Assembly: GCA_045562555.1 (NCBI GenBank)
Contig: JBJKVO010000015.1
Span: forward strand, 62,001 to 126,000
Direction of reading: 5' to 3'
Source of the DNA: UBA2588 sp002339805
GTDB lineage: Bacteria; Chloroflexota; Dehalococcoidia; Lucifugimonadales; UBA3495
Length of the DNA: 64,000 nucleotides
The notes beneath the pieces are model-generated. The model worked only from the letters and a program-made list of their open reading frames with translations. It did not search any database and had not been told where the DNA came from. Positions 16,773 to 26,353 of the stretch are shown one piece after another; positions within the stretch are counted from its first letter, which is position 1, and each line of letters starts with the position of its first letter. The translations under genes and the position numbers were made by a program.

Positions 16773-19036
16773 AATTCTCCGTACAGTGAAGCATACAGGT
16801 TTTTAAACGCTTCTCTATTAGTATCAGTCGTTTTAGCCAAAAAAGCTTCATAAATAGCGCTGTCAGTCAGCAACACATCGGGTGAATATAATGATCCGAT
16901 TACATCTGAAAAATCATCTGCTCCAAGCAGGTCATAAATTTGCGTCAAGAGCCATTCTCCCAAGTAATAATTACATAAAAACATATTTGACTCAGAATGA
17001 ACTGCATATCCATCCTGTTCCAATAAATATATTAATTTTTTAATGGTCTTGACGCCCAACGCATTACATCCTTGTATACCTTTTTCCAAACTCGTGGCTC
17101 CAGAAGAAAAAGCAAACCTCTCCGCAAATGTTTCTCTACCTAATTTATCTCGTACATAAGTAGACAAGAAATCCGCCATGCCTTCTCTAAACCAAAGTGG
17201 CGCGTTATTCGAATTCCAATAATAATGGGCTACTTCATGTACAACAGTAGTGTTTTCGTCTTTCCCCTTTGCCAATGTAGGTAGCATGACCATATGTTCT
17301 CCAAAGTTAATCCCGACCCAATTTATACGATCAGGTACCTGGTCTTTGTTAGCAAAAAGCATAATTATTTCCTCTTTGGGAAATGGAATATTCATGAATG
17401 ATTCAATCTCTGCAACTGCTTCATGAACCTGGTCTACAACATCTAAGTTTTTCTTTGAGTATCCTGATTGAATGAAACTAATGCTCCGCAAACCACCTAT
17501 TGGAAGATTTACGTTACTAGTAGAAATTTCATGGTTGACCACAAAGTACTTGAGATCTTCGGAGTTTAAAGGCTCGCTGTTGGTTCCAAGGACTTGCAGC
17601 AATATACTTTCGTCATCATCCACGCCATCTTGGAACCAATCTGAATCTATAATGTCGGTATAGATCACTGGAAAATTAATGTTGAGTCTATATAACGTTC
17701 TCAAAGCTAATGCATCATGTGGTTCATATGATTGTTGAATGAATGGCATCTGAATAATTTGGTTTACCACACTTGTAAGGCCAATTCCCCATAACTCATG
17801 CAAGTAATACAGCAGCATGTATTCATCATCTTTGATTGGGTCAGATATCCAACTGCTAGACACTAAATCTAGATATGCCTCAGGATCTAATTTATCTTCT
17901 AATACGCGCAAATTATTAATGAATGCGGATTCCTCATAAGTAACAACACTATCTGTCATCCATTCAAAATTGATTAGGCTATCTACTTCTTCATCACTAT
18001 CACCAACTGACTTGCTAGACTTTGACTCCCCTGATGGGTAATTACCTTGAGGTATGTTTTTAGGTAATTTAAAACGTTCATCATTTAACAAGTCAAAAAC
18101 ACTTCGATCAATTTCAAAGAGTTCGTCCTGTGTACAAATTCTCCATTCATCCTCACTAGATTCACATTTATCCGTATAGACTGGATCTAAAGCACCTATA
18201 TTAGCCATTAAAGCCCAGTAAAAATATTCTCCCTGTTGACATTCATATGAACATGTCGGGTCGTAATACGAATACCACGCATCATCTGGATATTTGTCAG
18301 GTATTTCCTTAAATCTTCCCCCTCTTGCTAGATCCATTGAGTGAGCCAAGACTGATCTACTACTAAATCCATAATAGCCAACTCCAAAATATTCAGGATA
18401 AGCTGCATACCATCCCTTTGAAAGTGTATGCCATACCTCTTCTAAATTATTATCCCAAACTCCATCATAGATCATTCCATTCAAAGGCCATCTATCTCTT
18501 TCGTAATACATAACGGCAGCAAATCCAATATCATCTTCACAATAGGTGCGCACATTTTCACGGGTTTTTTCTTCTAAGGTTTCTGTCCAAACAGGCATAA
18601 CATAATTTCGTTCTAATAGTTGGGTGAGGACTTTCATATCATCCGGCACACCATCAATATCATTATCTATGTACTCAGCTAGTATCTTAGCTGTATGCAA
18701 TATATATTCATCTGGAATTGAATCATGAGACACCACATAGATTCCAAAAACATCTACAAATCTATTTAGCTCTAAATTCAAGCATTCATGTTCTGGGTGG
18801 TTATCAAGAATAACAAAATTCACAGAACTCTCAGAAGTATTTTCGTCCAGAATATATGACTGCGATGATTCCGGTATATCTGCTTCCATCTCTATCAAAT
18901 CCGAAGTATTTTCGTCCAGAATATATGACTGCGATGATTCCGGTATATCTGTTTCCATCTCTATCAAACACGAAATACTAAATAACATCAACAACAGACA
19001 ACAAAAGCTGATTTTAATTTTAAAAAGGAAACCCAT
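16769..19036 (-). CDS. Large lipoprotein with C-terminal gluzincin metalloprotease domain
   Basis: This 755-residue protein has a lipoprotein signal peptide with lipobox LFSISC, putting Cys23 at the membrane surface. A tandem 23-residue repeat follows (ending SYILDENTS, twice). A middle domain carries a calcium-loop-like DNDIDGVPDD and several Cys. The C-terminal part has HEVAHYYWNSNNAPLWFREGMADF, the HExxH plus downstream Glu signature of gluzincins (peptidase MA-like/M1-like). The enzyme should cut proteins or peptides outside the cell. The middle domain resembles a recurrent unnamed domain in marine bacterial proteins, which I cannot name with confidence. It has no operon partner and is convergent with the hemerythrin gene. 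Confidence 0.75.
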   Translation of the reverse strand: MGFLFKIKISFCCLLLMLFSISCLIEMETDIPESSQSYILDENTSDLIEMEADIPESSQSYILDENTSESSVNFVILDNHPEHECLNLELNRFVDVFGIYVVSHDSIPDEYILHTAKILAEYIDNDIDGVPDDMKVLTQLLERNYVMPVWTETLEEKTRENVRTYCEDDIGFAAVMYYERDRWPLNGMIYDGVWDNNLEEVWHTLSKGWYAAYPEYFGVGYYGFSSRSVLAHSMDLARGGRFKEIPDKYPDDAWYSYYDPTCSYECQQGEYFYWALMANIGALDPVYTDKCESSEDEWRICTQDELFEIDRSVFDLLNDERFKLPKNIPQGNYPSGESKSSKSVGDSDEEVDSLINFEWMTDSVVTYEESAFINNLRVLEDKLDPEAYLDLVSSSWISDPIKDDEYMLLYYLHELWGIGLTSVVNQIIQMPFIQQSYEPHDALALRTLYRLNINFPVIYTDIIDSDWFQDGVDDDESILLQVLGTNSEPLNSEDLKYFVVNHEISTSNVNLPIGGLRSISFIQSGYSKKNLDVVDQVHEAVAEIESFMNIPFPKEEIIMLFANKDQVPDRINWVGINFGEHMVMLPTLAKGKDENTTVVHEVAHYYWNSNNAPLWFREGMADFLSTYVRDKLGRETFAERFAFSSGATSLEKGIQGCNALGVKTIKKLIYLLEQDGYAVHSESNMFLCNYYLGEWLLTQIYDLLGADDFSDVIGSLYSPDVLLTDSAIYEAFLAKTTDTNREAFKNLYASLYGEF
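18834..18971 (-). repeat. Tandem 69-nt duplication inside the lipoprotein gene
   Basis: Units 18834-18902 and 18903-18971 are almost identical: one transition in the body and a few changes in the last three bases. Each encodes the same 23 residues just after the lipidated Cys. It looks like a recent in-frame duplication lengthening the tether between lipid anchor and folded domains. Confidence 0.9.
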
Positions 19037-19194
19037 TACAATTTTGATATACCTTGCGAATAGTTTATATCCATTATAAAGATTTTAATCTCTTACAATC
19101 ACCTTTATTTAAACTATGATCATTAAAAAACTTTACAAAAATCTTTAATGAGTGATAATCATCTTTAACAATCCAAAATAATCAGAGGTTTACC

Positions 19195-19728
19195 GTGATA
19201 CGAGCATTAGGTGACAAAGTCCCCAAAATTCATCCAACCGCATTTGTAAGTGAATCAGCATACGTAGTGGGAGACGTAGAAATTGGCCCAGGGTCTTCAA
19301 TATGGCACGGAGTTGTTATTCGTGCTAACAAACATAAAGTTACAATCGGATCAAATGTGAACATCCAAGACGGTAGCGTCATTCATAGTGATTCAGACTG
19401 TGTATTTGGAGATAACACAACACTCGGTCATTTGGTTATGTGCCATGCTAAGTATGTGGGCAGCAATACATTACTCGGAAATGGCGCAATCGTAAATAAT
19501 GAGGCCAGTATTGGCTCAAACTCTATAATCGCTTCTGGGGCAGTTGTACTAGGAAACGTAATTATCCCTGATGAATCTTTCGTCGTAGGTGCTCCTGCAA
19601 AAGTAGTCAAACAAACTGACGCAAAACACCATGAGATGATAAAACGCACATCTGAAAACTATTATGAAAATGGGCAGATTTTCCTGCAAAACAATTTACA
19701 GGACCCTGACCAACATAAATTTGCATAG
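19195..19728 (+). CDS. Gamma-carbonic-anhydrase-like hexapeptide-repeat protein
   Basis: This 177-residue left-handed beta-helix protein begins with the family N-terminus (IRALGDKVPKIHPTAFVSESAYVVGDVEIG) and runs through repeated [LIV]-G-x4 turns. The three zinc ligands of gamma-class carbonic anhydrases are present: the His in GSVIHSD and both in GHLVMCH (H-x4-H). The usual Arg-x-Asp of the strand before is RAN, with Asp replaced, so activity could be altered. Homologues are carbonic anhydrases or YrdA/PaaY-type proteins, sometimes thioesterases. The start is GTG at 19195 with AGAGG eight nt upstream. Confidence 0.88.
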   Translation: MIRALGDKVPKIHPTAFVSESAYVVGDVEIGPGSSIWHGVVIRANKHKVTIGSNVNIQDGSVIHSDSDCVFGDNTTLGHLVMCHAKYVGSNTLLGNGAIVNNEASIGSNSIIASGAVVLGNVIIPDESFVVGAPAKVVKQTDAKHHEMIKRTSENYYENGQIFLQNNLQDPDQHKFA

Positions 19729-19785
19729 GAACCTAGCATTAGACTATAAATAACACACCTCAATCACTTAATCTGCTACAATAAA

Positions 19786-19971
19786 ATGCAAAATAAACTA
19801 TACAGGGATATGGACATGGGAAACCTACCGTTTGGAAAACAAGGGATGCTATTAATTATGCTACTCATCGGTCTGATGGGACTGGGAGCTATTGGTATAT
19901 TTAGTTTCACTTTGTTTCCATGGGATACATTGTATTCATCTTGGCCGTGGAATTTATTTCCTAGTAAATAG
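19786..19971 (+). CDS. Small single-helix membrane protein
   Basis: This protein of up to 61 residues has one strongly hydrophobic helix (GMLLIMLLIGLMGLGAIGIF) and a Trp-rich tail (FPWDTLYSSWPWNLFPSK). The ATG at 19810 or 19816 may be the true start because CAGGGA lies just upstream. I do not recognise a family. It follows the carbonic-anhydrase-like gene by 57 nt and could be its small partner, but nothing proves this. Confidence 0.5.
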   Translation: MQNKLYRDMDMGNLPFGKQGMLLIMLLIGLMGLGAIGIFSFTLFPWDTLYSSWPWNLFPSK

Positions 19972-19990
19972 TTAGGCGTACACCTGACCG

Positions 19991-20740
19991 CTACACATTT
20001 AGTTTGGCCAATATTTTATACGGAATCAATTTCAGAACAACTGAAACTAATCGCCAATACGCTGGAACATAAAACTGAAATTTATTGGCGTCTATTCCCT
20101 TCACTACACATCTCCCCGCTATTCTTGATGATGTGAACAACATGCCATCCTTTAAATGATCTGTCATTTTAGTTCTAATCAATCCAGGTTTAATAAGCGT
20201 TAACTTTACTCCAGACTCCCGTGCTTCTTTACGGAGGCCATCCATATAAAAATTTACTATCTGCTTAGACAAACCATATTCCAGATTGCTAGGCCTGGCT
20301 CGATCACCCGCTATAGATGATATAACCGCTATGTGCCCTTTCCCTGATTTAGAAAACTCATTCATGAACTTTCTAATCATCAAAACTGTGGTCAAGCCAT
20401 TTAAATACAGAAATTTCTCTAATGGTTCCAACTGCTTAGCTTCTTCTGACTCCGAACTCAATAAAACGCCATGTGCAATAAGTACTAGGTCAATATTGCC
20501 GATTTCGCTAACACAGTCTTCAAACAAAGTGTGTATGTCATCCCTAACAGTAGCGTCAAATTCAACAATCTTAATTTTACCGGCGCCTCGCGCCAACAGT
20601 TCTGTTTCTTGCTTCTGTAATTGTGCCACGTCTCGCGATGCCAAAACCAAATTATCCATTCTCCTGGCCCATATTAATGCGCATTGTTTAGCAATATCTG
20701 AGTTGGCACCTATGATTAATATATTTTTAGTCTTATCCAT
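19991..20740 (-). CDS. dprE2: DprE2-like SDR (decaprenylphosphoryl-2-keto-erythropentose reductase homologue)
   Basis: This 249-residue short-chain dehydrogenase has NILIIGANSDIAKQ (NAD(P)-binding glycine motif), VISSIAGD with the catalytic Ser, and YGLSKQ with Tyr/Lys. The tail PAYWRLVSVVLKLIPYKI follows the C-terminus of mycobacterial DprE2 closely. In mycobacteria DprE2 reduces the 2-keto sugar lipid made by DprE1 to give decaprenylphosphoryl-arabinose. The start is ATG 20740, six nt after a GGAGGAGAG site, and it overlaps the end of the dprE1-like gene by 8 nt; a longer frame to 20893 lies inside that gene and is not used. Its place after UbiA- and DprE1-like genes strengthens the call. 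Confidence 0.8.
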   Translation of the reverse strand: MDKTKNILIIGANSDIAKQCALIWARRMDNLVLASRDVAQLQKQETELLARGAGKIKIVEFDATVRDDIHTLFEDCVSEIGNIDLVLIAHGVLLSSESEEAKQLEPLEKFLYLNGLTTVLMIRKFMNEFSKSGKGHIAVISSIAGDRARPSNLEYGLSKQIVNFYMDGLRKEARESGVKLTLIKPGLIRTKMTDHLKDGMLFTSSRIAGRCVVKGIDANKFQFYVPAYWRLVSVVLKLIPYKILAKLNV

Positions 20741-22037
20741 TATTAACTCTCCTCCAATAACTAGAAGAAAACATGGGATCAATAAACGGCACAAAATCTT
20801 GATACCTAGGGAAATTAGAATAAAAGTATCTTGAATCCATCCTAAAATCCTTCGCAGGATATAGTTTCCCTCCAGCATTAAAAATGATCTCATCCATACG
20901 ATCTAATAAGCCTAGCAATTCTGCATCAATTCTGAAAAAATCTAAGGACATTGTCACTCCTTTAGTGGGAAACGACATTATGCCCACTGAACTCTTATCA
21001 CCGAATGTTTTGATTACATTAAGAAACGATAAACTTCCTGATAAAGAAGCTATTTCCAATATTTTGTTCAAAACTATAGAGGCCTTTTCCATTGGGATCA
21101 AAAATTGATATTGCAACAATCCTTTGCCGAAAAACACTCTATTCCATGAATCCAATTTATCTAGCGGAAATAAAAAATCATCAAAATATTTAATGTCTGA
21201 ATTTTTCGAGTTAAAAGTCTCATACAAGTAGTTAATCATGCTAACCGTGACCTTATTTACCAATCCAGGCATTTTAAAGAACCTAGGTAAATGAATTTGT
21301 TTGAAATTGCGATACTTGTATAAATCACCAGAAGATTCCATATGATTGGCTAGCTGTAATATACCGGACCCCAATTTTTTAGATATGTTTAACCAACCCA
21401 CAGAATACAAGAAATCTTCTTCATGCTTTGAGCTTAATTCTATAAATTCGGATATTGAGCCAAACGGAACATTTTTAATGGCCATATATGGCGAATCAAC
21501 TTTCATAAGTTGTATTGTTACCTCAGTTATCAATCCTGTGAGACCCAAGCCACCAATCGTAGCCTCGAACAAATCAGAGTTCTGAGACTCTGTGCAGGTT
21601 ATCAATTTACGAGAAGTCGTAAGTAACGTGAACGACTCCACGTGATTACCAAAAGAACCCATCACATGATGATTTTTCCCATGTACATCATTAGCTATTG
21701 CCCCACCAAGAGTTACTTCTTTCGTACCTGGAACCACTGGCAGCATCCAACCAAGAGGCATAGTTCTTTCCAAAATTTCTTTTATAGTCACTCCTGCGCT
21801 GCTTATTAGCTTGCCAGAAATTTCATCAAACACTATGTTTTTTAAATTTCGGCTGTCAAAAAGAAGCCCACCTGCATTCAAGCACACATCTCCATAGGAT
21901 CGGCCATTTCCAAAAGTAATAATGCTTTCTGAGGCATTGGATTCCATCCAAGTTTCAAGAAAATTAATATCAGTGATAACACCGTTATTAGGATGCAAAG
22001 GTTGCAATGACCAAGATGTATATTCTGAACGCTTCAA
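20733..22037 (-). CDS. dprE1: DprE1-like FAD-linked oxidase
   Basis: This 434-residue flavoprotein (PCMH-type FAD domain then substrate domain) matches mycobacterial DprE1 block for block: FGNGRSYGDVCLNAGGL, VVPGTKEVTLGGAIANDVHG, KNHHVMGSFGNHV, GGLGLTG, QYQFLIP, SFLNVIK, and PAKDFR with the catalytic Lys. DprE1 oxidises the 2'-hydroxyl of decaprenylphosphoryl-ribose. The residue aligned with M. tuberculosis Cys387, the covalent target of benzothiazinones, is Ser364 here (VTMSLDF). The start is TTG 22037, directly abutting the UbiA-like stop; the gene overlaps dprE2 by 8 nt. No arabinosyltransferase is in the window, so the final sugar use is unknown. Confidence 0.85.
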   Translation of the reverse strand: MKRSEYTSWSLQPLHPNNGVITDINFLETWMESNASESIITFGNGRSYGDVCLNAGGLLFDSRNLKNIVFDEISGKLISSAGVTIKEILERTMPLGWMLPVVPGTKEVTLGGAIANDVHGKNHHVMGSFGNHVESFTLLTTSRKLITCTESQNSDLFEATIGGLGLTGLITEVTIQLMKVDSPYMAIKNVPFGSISEFIELSSKHEEDFLYSVGWLNISKKLGSGILQLANHMESSGDLYKYRNFKQIHLPRFFKMPGLVNKVTVSMINYLYETFNSKNSDIKYFDDFLFPLDKLDSWNRVFFGKGLLQYQFLIPMEKASIVLNKILEIASLSGSLSFLNVIKTFGDKSSVGIMSFPTKGVTMSLDFFRIDAELLGLLDRMDEIIFNAGGKLYPAKDFRMDSRYFYSNFPRYQDFVPFIDPMFSSSYWRRVNNG

Positions 22038-22904
22038 CTAGAACACTTTCTCGAAATATAATGCCACCAAGCAAACCATGAGCCATGAAGAAAACGTTAA
22101 TAGTAATGGAATATCTTTGATTAATAGCATAGTTGGATCTCTCATTGAATCACCTTGCCTCATCAGCATAATAAATCTCAAAATCCCGCACACCACGAAA
22201 GGTATTGAAATTAACATTCTCTGATCTTGCAATACTTGTTGCCCCAGAATCACCCACAGACAGTAAATTACGAGTACTGACCCAGCTACTATGTTTATTG
22301 AAGAATCCAGATAAGCAAGCGTAGATGCGTCATCTCCTCGATCCGTATTCGTCATGTATTTATGGCGTCTTTTCATTAAGCTGACGAATAAAGCTGTGAA
22401 AAAAGTAACCAAAATCAGCCATGAAGAAAGTTCTAAATCTATTACAGCTGCGCCAGCATAAACACGCAACACAAATCCCAAAGCGACAATCACTACTCCT
22501 AATTGCAAAAAGTTTTTGAGCCACACAGAATATAATCCATTCATCAGATAATAAATGATTACTACCCATGTTAATATCTGAGATACAAATACAAAGCTCA
22601 CGAACACTGCACTTACTAAGAGGATTAATGATAATCCTGCAACTGGAGTTTTCCCTAGTACACCCGAAGCAACAGGTCTCGTCCGATTAAACACATCATT
22701 TGAATCTGCTTTAGCATCGAACAAATCGTTCGCGCAATATACAGCACTAGAAGCTAAACAAAAAACTCCAAAGCATGCGCAAACCGCATAAGCATCTGAT
22801 ATCGTTCCAATCTTAAGCGCGAAAACTATCGGGACAAATACCAGAGCATTTTTGACCCATTGCCAAGGTCTCAATGTTATTAACATCTGATTGCAACAGT
22901 TCAT
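22038..22904 (-). CDS. UbiA-family prenyltransferase, decaprenyl-phosphate phosphoribosyltransferase-like
   Basis: This polytopic membrane protein of about 288 residues (nine or so helices) begins LRPWQWVKNALVFVP. It has the two Asp-rich prenyl/metal sites, NDLFDAKAD and a later KRRHKY-D region, and the NRTRPVASGVL block. These match the UbiA homologue Rv3806c, which joins phosphoribose to decaprenyl phosphate, better than quinone or heme UbiA members. I placed the start at ATG 22904; a TTG at 22931 is possible but nearly touches tRNA-Thr. With the abutting dprE1-like and overlapping dprE2-like genes it forms one operon for a polyprenyl-phosphate pentose donor. Confidence 0.82.
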   Translation of the reverse strand: MNCCNQMLITLRPWQWVKNALVFVPIVFALKIGTISDAYAVCACFGVFCLASSAVYCANDLFDAKADSNDVFNRTRPVASGVLGKTPVAGLSLILLVSAVFVSFVFVSQILTWVVIIYYLMNGLYSVWLKNFLQLGVVIVALGFVLRVYAGAAVIDLELSSWLILVTFFTALFVSLMKRRHKYMTNTDRGDDASTLAYLDSSINIVAGSVLVIYCLWVILGQQVLQDQRMLISIPFVVCGILRFIMLMRQGDSMRDPTMLLIKDIPLLLTFSSWLMVCLVALYFEKVF

Positions 22905-22937
22905 TGTGATTAAGCCCAATTTTAATATCAATATACC

Positions 22938-23012
22938 TGGAGCCGATGAAGGGAGTTGAACCCTTGACCTACGGTTTACGAAACCGCCGCTCTACCACTG
23001 AGCTACACCGGC
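22938..23012 (-). tRNA. tRNA-Thr (CGU anticodon)
   Basis: A full cloverleaf reads on the minus strand: 7-bp acceptor (GCCGGTG/CATCGGC with one G-U), D-arm GCTC..GAGC, anticodon arm GCGGT-TTCGTAA-ACCGT with anticodon CGT, T-arm AAGGG-TTCAACT-CCCTT, and an encoded CCA. It lies 5' of the ubiA-dprE1-dprE2 operon on the same strand. Confidence 0.93.
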
Positions 23013-23065
23013 CCGTGAAACAATTTTAGCACAGGAATAAGAAGAATATATATAACATGATACGC

Positions 23066-23094
23066 TTGCATTGTAGAATATATACAGTTATAAT
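23066..23094 (+). promoter_or_regulatory. Sigma-70-like promoter of the RND operon
   Basis: TTGCAT (23066-23071) and TATAAT (23089-23094) are separated by exactly 17 nt. The -10 lies about 88 nt upstream of the RND start. This is the best promoter I see in the window. Confidence 0.65.
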
Positions 23095-23181
23095 TTCGTC
23101 TGTACAAATAGTATAATAACAAATGCAGTAATATAAAAATGACCCAAATTGACTTAATAAATCTGCCGAAAGAGAACACAA

Positions 23182-26100
23182 TTGACATTTATAACTAAAC
23201 TGGCTCTAGAAAAACGGTCAGTATCGCTGTTGATAATAGTACTCGTAGCAGCACTGGGAATATATTCATACCTAACATTGGAACAAGAATTATTCCCTGA
23301 CATTGAGTTTCCCAACATAACTGTTATAACTTTCTATCCTGACTCAAACCCCGAAACTATCGACCGGGAAATCACCGTGCCTCTAGAAGACGCTATCAAA
23401 TCAATCGATGGCATAAGAACGATCCAGTCTACGTCATCGGAATCGAACTCGGTAATACTTGCAACTTTTGAGTTTGGTGAAGACATGAAAGAAGCAGAAC
23501 GAACCGTTGAAAGTAGCATTTCTAGCGTAAATCTACCTGAGTTTTCCACCAATCCTCAAGTTAATAGGATCAACAATAACCAATTTCCTGTAATGAGGCT
23601 CACGATTGCTGGAAATAGAGACATTCCTTCACTACAAACAGTCGTAGACGAAATGATCATTCCTCAAATTGAATCTGTCGGAGGTGTATTCAGAGTAGAT
23701 GTCTCCGGTCAAACAGATGAAAGAATCGAAATACAAATTGATGACCAAAAACTGGAAGACGCCGGGCTCACAAGGTCAGATATCACCGCAGCTGTTCAAA
23801 GCAGTAACATAGATACTTCTGCGGGTAGTTTAACTGATCAAGGATTACAGTACCCCATCAAAACTTCGAACAAAATAACTTCTCTCAAACAACTCAAAGA
23901 ATTAATCATAGGACACGAAAGACATATCGATCCAACTACTCGTTCCATGCGGACATACACGGATCGCCCAGTATATCTGTCTGATGTTTCAAATGTCATT
24001 ATAGACACAGATGATGCGACAACTATATCCAGAACTAACGGAAAACCCAGTCTCACACTATTTATACTTAAAGATCCAGATGCAAACACTGTGGATGTAA
24101 CTGATGGAATTTCTGCAATTACACAGGACATACCCAACTTACCGGAAGATATTAGCATTTTGGTTCTCCAAAATGACGGTCCTGAAGTAGAAAAATCTTT
24201 AGCACAATTATTTGGTGAAGGATCAGTAGGATTCTTGTTCGCCATTTCCGTGGTATTCATATTTTTACTAAATTTCAGACCTAGTATTTGGAAAGGTGCT
24301 CAAACAGCCCTTAGACCCACATTCATAATAGCCTGCTCAATTCCGTTAAGTGTTTTAACTGGGGTAATATTTGTGAATTTATACGGTATATCTCTGAATT
24401 TCATGAGTTTAGCTGGGCTAGCGATCGCAGTTGGGAGAGTCGTTGATGACAGCATTGTGGTATTGGAAAATATTTATAGACACATCCAGATGGGAGAATC
24501 AAAATACCAGGCCGCTATTGATGCAACTAAAGAAGTTGGGGCTGCAATCGTATCTTCCACATTGACTACTGTAGCTGTTTTCATACCCCTAACATTCATT
24601 GAAGGCTTGGTAGGACAATTTTTTACCCCCTTTGCAATATCAGTCAGTTTTGCTCTATTGGCATCAACTGTCGTAGCATTAACCGTTGTTCCTGTATTAA
24701 GTATATTTGTTTTAAATACAGAACAGATCCGGTCTTCTAACAATCTAACCTCCGATAGTTCCACTTATGCCCAGAACGTCTACATACCTATTCTGCGCTG
24801 GGCTATAAATCACAAACTCCTTGTTATAGTTTTTGCTGTAGTGATTTCTGGATCAAGTCTCGGACTGTTGCGTTTTATTCCTGCCACATTATTCCCTCCA
24901 ACAGAATCTGAATATGTGACGCTTGACCTAAAACTCCCCACTAGCAGTTCTATCGGCCAAACATTCCAAGAAGTTCTTAAAACTGAGGCCATGCTTTCTG
25001 AGCTTGAAGAAGAAGGGATAGTCCGAACCTACCAGGTAACCATGGGAGCGTCCTCAAACCTGCAGGGCATCGACGCAGCAAGCGCAGGGTATAACCTTGC
25101 AGGGTTCTTCCTGACAGTAGATAAAACCCGCCAAACTGAAGCTGTGGATTACTTAAATGATAATTTGATACTTGATAGTACTACTGAAATAAACATTGAA
25201 GGCATCGGCAGTGGCCCACCCGCAGAAGATCTACAAGTAATACTAACTGGTACCAATTTCACTGAAATCAACCAAGCCGCTAATACACTTGTAGCAGGAA
25301 TATCAACTATAACTGGTGTGAAAAATGTAACCAGTGATGTAAAAGATTCAAAACCTCAAATAGTTATTAAACCAAACCTAGAAGAAATAACAGCTCAGCA
25401 AACTTCCGTTAGCTCTATAGCATCACAAACTAACCAGATGTTAGTAGGTAGGAAAATATCTGAAATTGATATTAACGATACAACTTTGGACGTCCTGATC
25501 ATTGCAGACATACCTGATATAGACAATATAAATATCATCAAGGGACTAAATATCGAAACACCCAACGGACAAACACAATTAGGTAGTCTAGCAGATATAA
25601 TTATAGAAGATGGACCTACTTCCATCACACGATATGATAACGAACGGTCTATCAGTATCAGTGGAAATATCACTGCCAAAGACACCCAAGGAGTAGGGAG
25701 GAAAGTTGATGCAGTAATAGACTCTGCGGAACTACCTCCTAGCGTTACTGTGCAAACAGGAGGAGTGTTTGACCAAATCAGCGAAGGATTCCAGGACCTG
25801 TATTTTGCAATGTTCGTAGGAGTAATTCTGGTATATCTAGTAATGGTTATATGCTTAGGATCACTTAAAAACCCTTTCATAATTGTGCTCAGCTTACCTC
25901 TAGCTATCGTTGGTGCCTTGGTAGCACTAACAATCACGGATAGAAGCCTAAGTCTCTCTGCTTTGATGGGCTTCTTATTACTAATAGGAGTGGTCGTAAC
26001 CAACGCCTTAGTCCTATTAACATTCGTAGAGCAGTTAAAAGAACAAGGTTTGAACTCTTACGATGCCATACTGGAAGCCGGAAGAATCCGTTTACGCCCC

Positions 26101-26334
26101 ATCTTAATGACCGCATTCACAACTACTTTCGCTTTGCTACCATTAGCTTTGTCCTCCACAGGGGATGGAGGAATAATAGGAGCAGAATTAGCTACTGTAG
26201 TAATTGGAGGACTTGTAAGTAACACTTTCTTAACCCTTCTAGTAATTCCAGCGATTTATCTATTATTTCAAAATAACGGACCAAGCATATTAACAAGAGT
26301 AAAAAATGCCACATCTAAGGTTTTCTCAAGATAA
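23182..26334 (+). CDS. RND efflux transporter, SwrC/HAE type
   Basis: This 1050-residue protein has the AcrB-type layout: TM1, a large porter loop, TM2-6, a second loop, and TM8-12. The proton-relay Asp pair is present in GRVVDDSIVVLENI (near residues 421-422). Where AcrB has Lys940 in TM10 this protein has Thr (GVVVTNALVLLTF, near 937), as in SwrC/YerP-type pumps of Gram-positive bacteria. It exports amphiphilic or hydrophobic compounds using proton flux. The start is TTG 23182; GAAAGAGA lies a few nt upstream. The adaptor lipoprotein gene follows 19 nt later. No outer-membrane factor is in the window. Confidence 0.92.
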   Translation: MTFITKLALEKRSVSLLIIVLVAALGIYSYLTLEQELFPDIEFPNITVITFYPDSNPETIDREITVPLEDAIKSIDGIRTIQSTSSESNSVILATFEFGEDMKEAERTVESSISSVNLPEFSTNPQVNRINNNQFPVMRLTIAGNRDIPSLQTVVDEMIIPQIESVGGVFRVDVSGQTDERIEIQIDDQKLEDAGLTRSDITAAVQSSNIDTSAGSLTDQGLQYPIKTSNKITSLKQLKELIIGHERHIDPTTRSMRTYTDRPVYLSDVSNVIIDTDDATTISRTNGKPSLTLFILKDPDANTVDVTDGISAITQDIPNLPEDISILVLQNDGPEVEKSLAQLFGEGSVGFLFAISVVFIFLLNFRPSIWKGAQTALRPTFIIACSIPLSVLTGVIFVNLYGISLNFMSLAGLAIAVGRVVDDSIVVLENIYRHIQMGESKYQAAIDATKEVGAAIVSSTLTTVAVFIPLTFIEGLVGQFFTPFAISVSFALLASTVVALTVVPVLSIFVLNTEQIRSSNNLTSDSSTYAQNVYIPILRWAINHKLLVIVFAVVISGSSLGLLRFIPATLFPPTESEYVTLDLKLPTSSSIGQTFQEVLKTEAMLSELEEEGIVRTYQVTMGASSNLQGIDAASAGYNLAGFFLTVDKTRQTEAVDYLNDNLILDSTTEINIEGIGSGPPAEDLQVILTGTNFTEINQAANTLVAGISTITGVKNVTSDVKDSKPQIVIKPNLEEITAQQTSVSSIASQTNQMLVGRKISEIDINDTTLDVLIIADIPDIDNINIIKGLNIETPNGQTQLGSLADIIIEDGPTSITRYDNERSISISGNITAKDTQGVGRKVDAVIDSAELPPSVTVQTGGVFDQISEGFQDLYFAMFVGVILVYLVMVICLGSLKNPFIIVLSLPLAIVGALVALTITDRSLSLSALMGFLLLIGVVVTNALVLLTFVEQLKEQGLNSYDAILEAGRIRLRPILMTAFTTTFALLPLALSSTGDGGIIGAELATVVIGGLVSNTFLTLLVIPAIYLLFQNNGPSILTRVKNATSKVFSR

Positions 26335-26353
26335 AGGAGATTCTCAATAACAA

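Noticed and set aside
20741..20893. N-terminal extension of the DprE2-like gene
   Set aside because: It lies inside the dprE1-like gene; the ATG at 20740 has a strong ribosome site and matches the family start.
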